Shown piece by piece: positions 1-6,780 of a stretch of 40,317 bases of DNA; within the stretch, counting starts at the first letter, position 1; each line of letters starts with the position of its first letter. The notes below the pieces were generated by a model. It saw only the letters and a program-made list of their open reading frames with translations. It made no database searches and was not told the origin of the DNA. This stretch comes from an uncultured Crocinitomix sp. (GTDB taxonomy: Bacteria > Bacteroidota > Bacteroidia > Flavobacteriales_D > Crocinitomicaceae), in the NCBI GenBank assembly GCA_937139035.1, contig CAKZPK010000452.1:1-40317 (forward strand), written 5' to 3'. The translations under genes were made by a program, and so were the position numbers.

Positions 1-1
1 G

Positions 2-688
2 CCTTTCCGATTTTTGGCAGCCTACCGTGAATTGCAACGCGTTAATTCGCAATACACAAGTGCGGTGTTAAATGCATTGGAAATTGCAACTATGCATAGC
101 GCTAAAAACATCAAAGGTTTCAGCTATTCCACGCGAGTAGTAATTGCATGTGATGTTTCAGGTTCAATGCAACAACCAATTTCCCCAAAAAGCAAAGTGC
201 TTTTGTATGACGTTGGTTTAATGTTGGGTATGTTAATGCATTCGCAATGTAAAAATGTAACTGCAGGTATGTTTGGTAACACATGGAAAACCATTAATAT
301 GCCACAGCAAAGTGTATTAAGTAATGTGCAAGAGTTTTACCGCCGAGAAGGTGAAGTAGGTTATTCTACTAACGGTTATCGCGTAATTGAGAGTTTAATT
401 GCGAAAAACCAAGTTATGGATAAGGTGATGCTTTTTACGGATGTTCAAATGTGGAACAGCAATAACACGCATCATACCTTCGCAAAATCATGGGCGAACT
501 ATAAACGCATAGCGCCAAATGCCAAACTGTATTTATTTGACTTGGCAGGTTATGGTCAACAACCAATAAATATGCTAAAAAATGATGTGTATTTAATGGC
601 TGGTTGGAGTGACAAAGTTTTTGATATGTTGCACGCGTTGGAGCATTCAAATTCAGCCATCACAGAAATAAATAAAATAAATATGTAA
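2..688 (+). CDS. rsr: Ro60/Rsr-like TROVE protein, C-terminal part (5' end outside window)
   Basis: The reading frame is open from the first bases (PFRFLAAYREL...), so the gene starts upstream; the TTG at 14 is internal. The visible 228 residues are the end of the TROVE RNA-binding region followed by the von Willebrand A-like domain typical of Ro60. A MIDAS motif DVSGS follows the strand VVIAC, and a later strand carries LFTDVQMW. Ro proteins are ring-shaped RNA-binding proteins that bind Y RNAs and misfolded RNAs; in bacteria they act in RNA maturation, decay and stress survival. The six small RNAs immediately downstream, two with tRNA-like parts, strongly support the Ro assignment over another vWA protein. 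A hairpin follows the stop by two bases. The N-terminal HEAT-repeat ring cannot be examined here. The symbol follows the Deinococcus orthologue. Confidence 0.88.
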   Translation, partial: PFRFLAAYRELQRVNSQYTSAVLNALEIATMHSAKNIKGFSYSTRVVIACDVSGSMQQPISPKSKVLLYDVGLMLGMLMHSQCKNVTAGMFGNTWKTINMPQQSVLSNVQEFYRREGEVGYSTNGYRVIESLIAKNQVMDKVMLFTDVQMWNSNNTHHTFAKSWANYKRIAPNAKLYLFDLAGYGQQPINMLKNDVYLMAGWSDKVFDMLHALEHSNSAITEINKINM

Positions 689-690
689 AA

Positions 691-727
691 AATACTAGCT
701 GCGTAAAAACATTGCGCAGTTAGTATT
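691..727 (+). terminator. Hairpin after the Ro gene
   Basis: A 13-bp inverted repeat (AATACTAGCTGCG / CGCAGTTAGTATT, one G-U pair) with an 11-nt loop starts two bases after the Ro stop codon. There is no strong T-run, so it may be a weak terminator or an mRNA 3' end/processing element that lets transcription reach the RNA genes. A second small perfect hairpin (CAAGAT-AACG-ATCTTG) lies at 743-758. Confidence 0.6.
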
Positions 728-776
728 CACCTTTGTAAACAACAAGATAACGATCTTGATAAATAAAATTGAAATT

Positions 777-919
777 AAACAAGTGCCGTAGAGAAGAGAT
801 ACTTCGATTGGTAACCTGAGGGTCGGAGGTTCAATTCCTCCCAGCGCGCGAAAATGTGCTGTAGCTCAGTTTGGTTAGAGCATCAGATAAAAAGCCTTTT
901 TTCGGATTTCGCCTTGTTT
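777..919 (+). ncRNA. Y RNA-like 1, with permuted tRNA-like module
   Basis: The ends pair as AAACAAG(U)GC with GC-CUUGUUU, a helix with one bulged U. After an internal loop a second helix forms (GAGAAGAG with CUUUUUUC), then the family signature UACUUCG. The centre is a tRNA in permuted order: 3' anticodon-stem strand (CUGA), a T arm (GGAGGUUCAAUUCCUCC), acceptor 3' strand AGCGCGC, a short GAAAAU linker, acceptor 5' strand GUGCUGU (7 pairs including G-U), a canonical D arm (UAGCUCAGUUUGGUUAGAGCA), then the 5' anticodon-stem strand (UCAG). Bacterial Y RNAs of the YrlA type are known to attach a tRNA-like domain to a Ro-binding stem. The eukaryotic Ro motif is not strictly present. The two acceptor strands are continuous, so this cannot be an ordinary charged tRNA. 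Confidence 0.8.
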
Positions 920-963
920 AACTTTTTCGCCTTAAAACGACGTTTTGGGTGAAGCAAAAAAAT

Positions 964-976
964 AGTTCTTTAACAT
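964..976 (+). promoter_or_regulatory. boxA-like antitermination site between RNA 1 and RNA 2
   Basis: AGTTCTTTAACA matches 10 of 12 bases of the Escherichia coli rRNA boxA (TGCTCTTTAACA), the RNA site bound by NusB/S10. It follows a hairpin around 922-956 (stem including AAAAC/GTTTT) and precedes RNA 2 by 7 nt. Such a site would suit a long, untranslated, structured transcript. The match is short and could be chance. Confidence 0.4.
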
Positions 977-982
977 ATTGAA

Positions 983-1117
983 TAGTAAGTGCCGTAGAAT
1001 AGAGTTACTTCGATTCCAGACTGGAGATGGAGGTGTGAACCCTCTCAACCTGCCAAGCAGGTTGTAGTCTAAAACAGGACGCCAGAGACATGTCTCTTTT
1101 CGCAATTTGCCTTACTA
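983..1117 (+). ncRNA. Y RNA-like 2, with permuted tRNA-like module
   Basis: The terminal helix UAGUAAG(U)GC / GC-CUUACUA has the same bulged U as RNA 1 but a different paired sequence, so the pairing covaries. The second helix is GAAUAGAG / CUCUUUUC, followed by UACUUCG. The inner part again reads as a permuted tRNA: 3' anticodon strand (CUGG), a T-arm-like hairpin (GAGGUGUGAACCCUC), acceptor strands CAACCUG / CAGGUUG (7 perfect pairs) closed by a CCAAG loop, a D-arm-like segment (UAGUCUAAAACAGGACG), then CCAG. The acceptor sequence is unlike that of RNA 1, so the two modules mimic different tRNAs or diverged independently. Confidence 0.78.
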
Positions 1118-1124
1118 ACTTATT

Positions 1125-1270
1125 AAAGTAGAATGTCGTAGAAAAGAAATACTTCGTCTCAACTGAAGGGGAGGAATCATATAGTTGTAAATGCAACAAA
1201 ATGGTCCAGTTCGACTCTGGCAAAGACAATACCCCAATTAAATATTCTTTTCGTCATTTACTTCTACTTT
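1125..1270 (+). ncRNA. Y RNA-like 3, with tRNA-like hairpins
   Basis: The terminal helix AAAGUAGAA / UUCUACUUU is followed by the conserved bulged U and a G-C/U-A step; the second helix GAAAAGAA / UUCUUUUC is perfect, then UACUUCG. The insert contains GGGG...CCCC closing pairs, a hairpin GUUG/CAAC and a canonical T arm (CCAG-UUCGACU-CUGG). The elements stand in normal, non-permuted tRNA order, unlike RNAs 1 and 2. A minus-strand reading frame across this RNA has no support. Confidence 0.72.
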
Positions 1271-1280
1271 AAATATTGCA

Positions 1281-1402
1281 AAAACAAGTGCCGTAAAAAA
1301 GTCATACTTCGCTGGTTAAGTTTGGTTCGAATCCAAAATCGGATGATTTGAAATAATTCAACGTCCGAATTTATGCTGATTTTTTGCCTTTTGCCTTGTT
1401 TT
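1281..1402 (+). ncRNA. Y RNA-like 4, with T-arm-like hairpin
   Basis: The terminal helix AAAACAAG(U)GC / GC-CUUGUUUU and second helix AAAAAA-UCA / UGA-UUUUUU flank UACUUCG. The insert has a perfect T arm (UUUGG-UUCGAAU-CCAAA) and then a hairpin (CGGA...UUGAA-AUAA-UUCAA...UCCG) in place of acceptor and D arms. This looks like a reduced tRNA mimic. Confidence 0.7.
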
Positions 1403-1406
1403 AATT

Positions 1407-1477
1407 ATTGAGATGCCGTTAGTTAAGTGATACTTCGTCCAAAGAAACAAAAACACTTAGCAACTATTGCTCGCAAT
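1407..1477 (+). ncRNA. Y RNA-like 5, stem only
   Basis: About 71 nt. The terminal helix AUUGAGA(U)GC / GC-UCGCAAU has one mismatch and the family's bulged U; the second helix is GUU-UUAAGUG / CACUUA-AAC-like, followed by UACUUCG. There is no tRNA-like module, only a short A-rich apical loop. It would be a minimal Ro-binding stem if the family assignment is right. Confidence 0.62.
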
Positions 1478-1479
1478 TT

Positions 1480-1550
1480 AAAGAGTGCCGTTATGAAAAG
1501 CTACTTCGACTGTTAATCAAAATCTTTTCATACTTATTGCCTCTTTTTTA
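1480..1550 (+). ncRNA. Y RNA-like 6, stem only, with terminal U-run
   Basis: About 70 nt. The terminal helix AAAGAG(U)GC / GC-CUCUUU is followed by a second helix GUUAUGAAAAG / CUUUUCAUAC and then CUACUUCG. No tRNA-like part is present. The 3' strand runs into CTCTTTTTTAATC, so this last hairpin could also act as the terminator of the whole RNA cluster. Confidence 0.62.
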
Positions 1551-1646
1551 ATCTCTAAAGCGCTTAAATTATTGAAGGCGTGAAAGAATTCAACAGAATA
1601 ATTATTATCTATAAAAGATAATTGAATACAGAAAACTGAAATTAAT

Positions 1647-4600
1647 TTACCTGAATAAGGTGGTGTTTCCACTAATTCGGCCAGTTCTACCATCCACCAA
1701 ATTATAATCTAATACCCATGTGAATACGCCTGGGTTTTCATCTTTATTATGGTAAGTTCCATCCCATCCAATATCCTGATCGGAGGTTTCAAAAACACGC
1801 TCACCATATTTATTATAAACCTCTAAGTGAACTTCTTCCAAATTATACCCTTGTACAAATAGAATATCATTAGTCCCATCTCCATTTGGAGAAAAACCTG
1901 ATGCAACACCAACACCTTCAACAAAGTTTACCAATACAATTACCGTATCGGATGCCGTACAGCCATTTTGGTCTGTAAACAATACAATAAAAGTTTCATC
2001 ATATCCAGGGCTTGCAGTTGTAACATTGCAAGTAGGACATTCAATTTCAAAATCTGGACTCCAAACATAAGATCCAGTTGAAGTACTATTCGCAATTAAA
2101 TTTGCCGTACCACCTGTATTAATTACTGTATCTAACTCTGCCGTTAAATCTGGCTCAGGAATCACAACTAGATCAACCGTAGCTGAACGTTGGCACCCAT
2201 CTGCAGAGACACCAGTAACAGTATATGTAATAACCCCATCCATATCAGGAGTATGCGGCTCTCCATTTACAACATCATGATCCCAAATATAGGTTGCTGC
2301 ACCACTCCCCGTAAAAACAACCGATTCGCCAAAGCATATTTCTGATGGATCAACTGTTCCAGTAACCTCAGGTAATTCATAAACTGTCACTGTCACAGAG
2401 CTTGAATTCTCACAAGAGATTGGACCTAAATAACCAATAACCGTAAAGGTAAAAGTTCCGGGATCAGTTGGAAAAAATGGAGTTCCATCAATTACTCCCG
2501 TATCCCAAGTATAAGTATCTGCACCACCTCCGGTAAAAATAATTGATTCACCCATACAAACTTCAGTCGGCGTAGCAGTAGCTGTTACAACTGGATTTGG
2601 ATAAACTGTTATATCTACGGTTTCGGTATTTTCACAACCTGTTGCTGCAGTTGTACCTGTAACAGTATATGTAAAGGTTCCAGTAACAGCAGGTGTAAAT
2701 GCCACCCCATCTACAATTCCACCATCCCATGAATATAGATCTGCTCCACCACCTGTAAACGTAATTGTTTCTCCCAAACAAATTTCAGTTGGCGCGGCAG
2801 TTGCCGTAACAGTTGGCAAAGGATTAACCAATAAATCTACTGTAGCAGTATTTTCACATCCTTCTGCAGAAGTACCTGTAACTGTATACGTAACTGTTCC
2901 AGGTGCAGCTGGAGTAAATGGCACACCATCTGTAACACCAGCATCCCAAGAATATGAAACTGCTCCACCACCTGTAAAGGTTGCTATTTCACCCAAGCAA
3001 ATTTCAATTGGACTGACTACAGCCGTAACTACTGGCAGGTCATTTATAGTAACATCAATAGTTGCAGTACTTGAACATCCTGTTGCTGTAACCGTACCCG
3101 TAACGGTATGTGTAAAGGTTCCAGCAGCTGCAGGGAAAAAGGCAACTCCATTTACAACTCCTAAATCCCAAACGTATGTATCAGCTCCTCCTCCATTAAA
3201 AACAATTGATTCGCCTAAACAAATTTCAAGTGGCATTGCACTAGCAGTGACTGGCGGTAAATCATTTACTATAACATCAACAGTTGCAGTATTTTCGCAA
3301 CCTGTTGTCGTGTTTGTTCCAGTAACAGTATATGTAAATGTTCCGGCCGTACCTGGTGTAAACGCAACTCCATCTGTAACTCCTCCATCCCATACATATG
3401 CATCAGCTCCACCACCTGTAAACGTAATTGTTTCTCCTAGACAAATTTCAGTTGGCGCAGCAGTTGCTGTTACTACTGGTAAAGGGTTCACTGTTAAATC
3501 TACAGTGGCTGTATTTACGCATCCTTCTGCCGAAGTTCCTGTAACTGTGTATGTAACAGTTCCAGTAGATGCAGGAGTAAACGGAACACCGTCTGTTACC
3601 CCTAAGTCCCAAACGTATGAAGCCGCACCACCACCTGTGAAAGTTACAGATTCTCCTAAACAAATTTCAGTATGAGTAACCATTGCTGCTACAATTGGTA
3701 AATCATGCACTGTTACGTCAACAGTTGCAGTATTTTCACATCCTGTTGCAGTAACAGTTCCAGTAACGGTATGCGTAAACGTTCCGCTTGTTGCTGGAAA
3801 AAATGCAACTCCGTCAGTTACGCCTAAATCCCATGCATAAGTATCTGCTCCTCCGCCTGTAAATGCAATGGACTCTCCAATGCATATTTCGTCAGGTGTA
3901 GCAGTTGCAGTAACTGTAGGATTATCATTTACAATAACGTCAACTGTCGCCGTATTTTCGCATGTAGTAGTTGTATTTGTGCCTGTTACAGTGAAAGTAA
4001 ATGCTCCAGCAGCGACAGGCGTAAATGGAACACCATCTGTAACTCCACCATCCCAAACATAGGTATTAGCACCGCCGCCTGTAAATGTAATAGATTCACC
4101 CAAACATATTTCACTCGGCATTGCAGATGCCGTAACCACTGGAAGCGGATTCACGATTAAATCTACCGTTGCAGTATTTGTACAACCTGTGGCTGCATCC
4201 GTACCTGTAACAGTATAAGTAACTGTTCCGGCAGCAGCAGGCGTAAATGCAATGCCATCTGTCACTCCTAAATCCCAACTATAAGATTCGGCACCGCCAC
4301 CCGTAAAGGTTGCAGATTCTCCAAGGCAAATTTCAGTTGGAGCAACCGTAGCTGTAACCACTGGCAATTCTAACACTGTTACTTCAACAGTTAACGGACA
4401 ATCACTAGGTGATACGGATGTTGCTGTATACGTAATTACTCCTGTAGAAGCTGGGAAAAATGGAACACCATTCGTCACACCCATATCCCAGTTAACGGCT
4501 GCGCCAATTGGAGAAGTAGCGTCTAAGATCAGAGGTTGATCAAAACATAAAGTTGTATCTGAAAATGGAGTGATTAATGAATCACAATCAAATCGAAATA

Positions 4601-5819
4601 AACGAACGTGACCTGCAGAGGTGCCTGTACCATCATTTACATAAGCTCCATCAGCCAAAATATTTCCAACATCATCTAATCCCAAAGACCAACCCGAACG
4701 GTCATAAATCATCTCTCCAACAACATTGCTTCCTTTCGGAGTCCATACACCACCTATGTTTTCAAATACACGTACATGTCCCGATTCTGCAGTTGATTCA
4801 TCATTTTTTGGTCCACCAACTGCCAATGTTGTTCCGGTTTCATCTAAACTCACTGACCATCCATATTCATCATCAGCTGCAGCACCGTCTAAATCCCCTC
4901 CTATTTGTGTCCAAACTCCTCCAATATTTTCAAATACGCGCGCATGTCCAGCATTCACACCAACATCATCATTCTTTGCACCTCCAATTGCTAATACATT
5001 TCCATTTCCACTTAAACTTATACTTCTTCCGAACTCGTCACCAGCTGCCTCTCCATCCATATCACCTCCGATTTGCGTCCATGTTCCTCCACTAAATTCA
5101 TAGACTCTAGCATGACCAGAAAATGAACCCATTCCATCATTTTTATAAGCTCCTATACCTACAATAGTTGCATCTGAACTTAAACTTACTGCACAGCCAC
5201 TCCAATCGAAAGCAGCTTCGCCATCAATATCGGCTCCTACCTGAGTCCAAACTCCTCCAACATTTTCATAAACTCGCACGTGACCTGATTGTGAACCTGA
5301 GCCATTATTAATTGTTGCTCCAATTGCTACAAATGTTCCATCATTATTTAAACTTACAGAGGTTCCTGATTTATCTCCCGTAGCTTCGCCGTCAATATCT
5401 GTTCCTATTTGAGTCCAAACACCACCTGTAAATTGATAAACACGTGTGTGACCAGCATCAACTCCTGTTCCGTCATTAGTTGGTGCACCTACTGCAACAA
5501 TATCTCCAGTTGAATTGATACTTACAGATGTACCGAATGCATCACCAACAGCTTCACCGTCAATGTCTGCTCCCACTTGGGTCCAAACGTCTAAAATATT
5601 TTGATATACTCTTACATGACCAATGCCCCCATTTTCAGGCGCACCAATTGCAACAAAATTGCCATCTCCACTAAGGCTTACTGATGTTCCACTTCGATCT
5701 CCTGCTGCCTCACCATCAATGTCTAATCCTATTTGCGTCCAATCCTGAGCAACGGCAGATGATCCTATAACAAATAGGAATGCCATGATGATGCTCTTAA
5801 AAAAAGGAGTTGTTTTCAT
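1647..5819 (-). CDS. T9SS-exported adhesin: seven-repeat propeller, Ig-like repeats, type-B C-terminal domain
   Basis: 1390 residues starting with a signal peptide (cleavage near ...SSAVAQ). Residues about 25-415 hold seven repeats beginning WTQIG.DIDGEA and continuing SVSLS..G..VAIGAP, each ending GHVRVY; seven such units fit a seven-bladed propeller of the FG-GAP kind. Next come one divergent and ten regular Ig/PKD-like units of about 74 residues (EICLGES..FTGGGA...W..GV.DG..FTP...G...YTVTGT...GC.NTATV). The C terminus (GFSPNGDGTND...VYNKYGERVFE...W.G) is the gliding-motility-associated domain that directs export through the type IX system and surface attachment. Likely role: adhesion to surfaces or polymers. 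It is monocistronic, and I see no clear TAnnTTTG box upstream. Confidence 0.88.
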   Translation of the reverse strand: MKTTPFFKSIIMAFLFVIGSSAVAQDWTQIGLDIDGEAAGDRSGTSVSLSGDGNFVAIGAPENGGIGHVRVYQNILDVWTQVGADIDGEAVGDAFGTSVSINSTGDIVAVGAPTNDGTGVDAGHTRVYQFTGGVWTQIGTDIDGEATGDKSGTSVSLNNDGTFVAIGATINNGSGSQSGHVRVYENVGGVWTQVGADIDGEAAFDWSGCAVSLSSDATIVGIGAYKNDGMGSFSGHARVYEFSGGTWTQIGGDMDGEAAGDEFGRSISLSGNGNVLAIGGAKNDDVGVNAGHARVFENIGGVWTQIGGDLDGAAADDEYGWSVSLDETGTTLAVGGPKNDESTAESGHVRVFENIGGVWTPKGSNVVGEMIYDRSGWSLGLDDVGNILADGAYVNDGTGTSAGHVRLFRFDCDSLITPFSDTTLCFDQPLILDATSPIGAAVNWDMGVTNGVPFFPASTGVITYTATSVSPSDCPLTVEVTVLELPVVTATVAPTEICLGESATFTGGGAESYSWDLGVTDGIAFTPAAAGTVTYTVTGTDAATGCTNTATVDLIVNPLPVVTASAMPSEICLGESITFTGGGANTYVWDGGVTDGVPFTPVAAGAFTFTVTGTNTTTTCENTATVDVIVNDNPTVTATATPDEICIGESIAFTGGGADTYAWDLGVTDGVAFFPATSGTFTHTVTGTVTATGCENTATVDVTVHDLPIVAAMVTHTEICLGESVTFTGGGAASYVWDLGVTDGVPFTPASTGTVTYTVTGTSAEGCVNTATVDLTVNPLPVVTATAAPTEICLGETITFTGGGADAYVWDGGVTDGVAFTPGTAGTFTYTVTGTNTTTGCENTATVDVIVNDLPPVTASAMPLEICLGESIVFNGGGADTYVWDLGVVNGVAFFPAAAGTFTHTVTGTVTATGCSSTATIDVTINDLPVVTAVVSPIEICLGEIATFTGGGAVSYSWDAGVTDGVPFTPAAPGTVTYTVTGTSAEGCENTATVDLLVNPLPTVTATAAPTEICLGETITFTGGGADLYSWDGGIVDGVAFTPAVTGTFTYTVTGTTAATGCENTETVDITVYPNPVVTATATPTEVCMGESIIFTGGGADTYTWDTGVIDGTPFFPTDPGTFTFTVIGYLGPISCENSSSVTVTVYELPEVTGTVDPSEICFGESVVFTGSGAATYIWDHDVVNGEPHTPDMDGVITYTVTGVSADGCQRSATVDLVVIPEPDLTAELDTVINTGGTANLIANSTSTGSYVWSPDFEIECPTCNVTTASPGYDETFIVLFTDQNGCTASDTVIVLVNFVEGVGVASGFSPNGDGTNDILFVQGYNLEEVHLEVYNKYGERVFETSDQDIGWDGTYHNKDENPGVFTWVLDYNLVDGRTGRISGNTTLFR
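2151..4370 (-). repeat. Ten tandem ~222-bp units encoding Ig-like domains
   Basis: Ten consecutive units of about 74 codons inside the adhesin gene. They are similar enough at DNA level (recurrent blocks coding for EICLGES, FTGGG and YTVTGT) to allow recombination and length change between strains. Confidence 0.8.
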
Positions 5820-6333
5820 TTTCGCAGTAGTAGACTTAACAAAGACCCTTCTAGGTTTCTATAAAACGCTTAGAATTTCAAGTAGTTGTCTAAAACGTTT
5901 TACAATTCACAATATAATAGATAATAACAAGTAGCTCAATAAAAAAATCATTTTTTATTGTTCTCCTTATTAACAATTTAAGTGTATGCTTCCCCTAATT
6001 AGTAATCCTAAAAACATTAAATTATTCTTTTTAATATCGTGTTGTCATGTCTGTTGGCAAAATCTGTATTCACAGAGCAAAGGTCGACTACTTTTCACCT
6101 TTCTCATATCACTTTAAAATCATTTCCAATTTTAGTGAAAACTACATTAGGATAGTGCAAATAAGAACCAATATGTATTGAGAATTTATTGCTATTTATA
6201 AACTTTTAGTCTATTTGAATGACTAATTCAGTGTTTTCTGCTTCGTAGCTTCTATTAGCCAACTAAAATATGCGCATTGTAAAAAAGGAATACCACATAA
6301 TATTTACTTGTATTACAAAAAAATCTTGGAAAC
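5820..6333. other. Intergenic region, no gene seen
   Basis: About 510 bp of AT-rich sequence upstream of the adhesin gene. I find no convincing reading frame, RNA fold or TAnnTTTG promoter on either strand. It presumably contains the adhesin promoter. Confidence 0.5.
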
Positions 6334-6362
6334 AAAAAAAAGACACCTAATTGGTGTCTTTT
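6334..6362 (-). terminator. Intrinsic terminator of the acidic lipoprotein gene
   Basis: AAAAGACACC-TAATT-GGTGTCTTTT: a 10-bp stem with A-tract on one side and T-tract on the other, so it can work in both directions. It lies 23 bp past the stop of the acidic lipoprotein gene. Confidence 0.85.
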
Positions 6363-6384
6363 CATGTTATATATATTCTTTTTT

Positions 6385-6702
6385 TTAGTCTTCGTCGTTT
6401 CCTTCTCCTGAACGATCGTCGATCAATTCATCATCATCTTCATCCATTTCGTCGTCATTGTCTTCATCATCAACAATTGCGTCGTTATCTTCGTCCATTT
6501 CGTCGTCACCATCTTCATCATCAATAACTCCTCCGCTACCGCCAGTTTCATCTAACCTACCACGAGTTTCAGTATCTTCGTCAAAATGCTCTTGAGCAAA
6601 AGGATCTTGATTGTTTTCACAAGTAACTACCTCTTCTTTTGTACAAGAATCAAACAACAAAATTGCTGTTAAAACTGATAATATGTATAAAAATTTCTTC
6701 AT
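6385..6702 (-). CDS. Small, extremely acidic lipoprotein
   Basis: 105 residues. A lipoprotein signal peptide ends LLFDSC, with Cys20 as the likely lipidated residue. After a short linker (TKEEVVTCENNQDP) the mature part is dominated by Asp and Glu. It contains two copies of a 14-15-residue unit (DDED.DDEMDED.D), which suggests a recent internal duplication. Composition points to a surface or periplasmic cation-binding (possibly Ca2+) tail, though no defined motif such as a thrombospondin type-3 repeat or EF-hand is complete. It has its own promoter and terminator. The family is not recognised. Confidence 0.75.
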   Translation of the reverse strand: MKKFLYILSVLTAILLFDSCTKEEVVTCENNQDPFAQEHFDEDTETRGRLDETGGSGGVIDDEDGDDEMDEDNDAIVDDEDNDDEMDEDDDELIDDRSGEGNDED

Positions 6703-6734
6703 CTTAATTATGTATAGTTCACATATACTTGATT

Positions 6735-6766
6735 CAAAGATACAAACAAATAACTGTTAATGCAAA
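6735..6766 (-). promoter_or_regulatory. Bacteroidota-type promoter of the acidic lipoprotein gene
   Basis: On the minus strand TTTG (-33-like) is followed after 20 bp by TATCTTTG, matching the TAnnTTTG -7 consensus. The start codon lies about 33 bp downstream. Confidence 0.65.
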
Positions 6767-6780
6767 TTTTTTTTTCATTT

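Noticed and set aside
830..885. Ordinary tRNA gene
   Set aside because: T arm comes before D arm and the acceptor strands are joined by a 6-nt linker; no normal 5' and 3' ends are possible.
1005..1229. 74-codon minus-strand frame across Y RNAs 2 and 3
   Set aside because: It runs through conserved RNA helices and has no protein features; the RNA covariation explains the sequence.
1604..1622. Terminator for the adhesin gene (ATTATCT-ATAAA-AGATAAT hairpin)
   Set aside because: Only 7 weak A-T-rich pairs and no T-run on the minus strand.
4577..5103. Overlapping plus-strand frames in the adhesin gene
   Set aside because: Low-complexity shadows of the repeat-coding strand; the minus-strand protein has signal peptide, repeats and T9SS domain.
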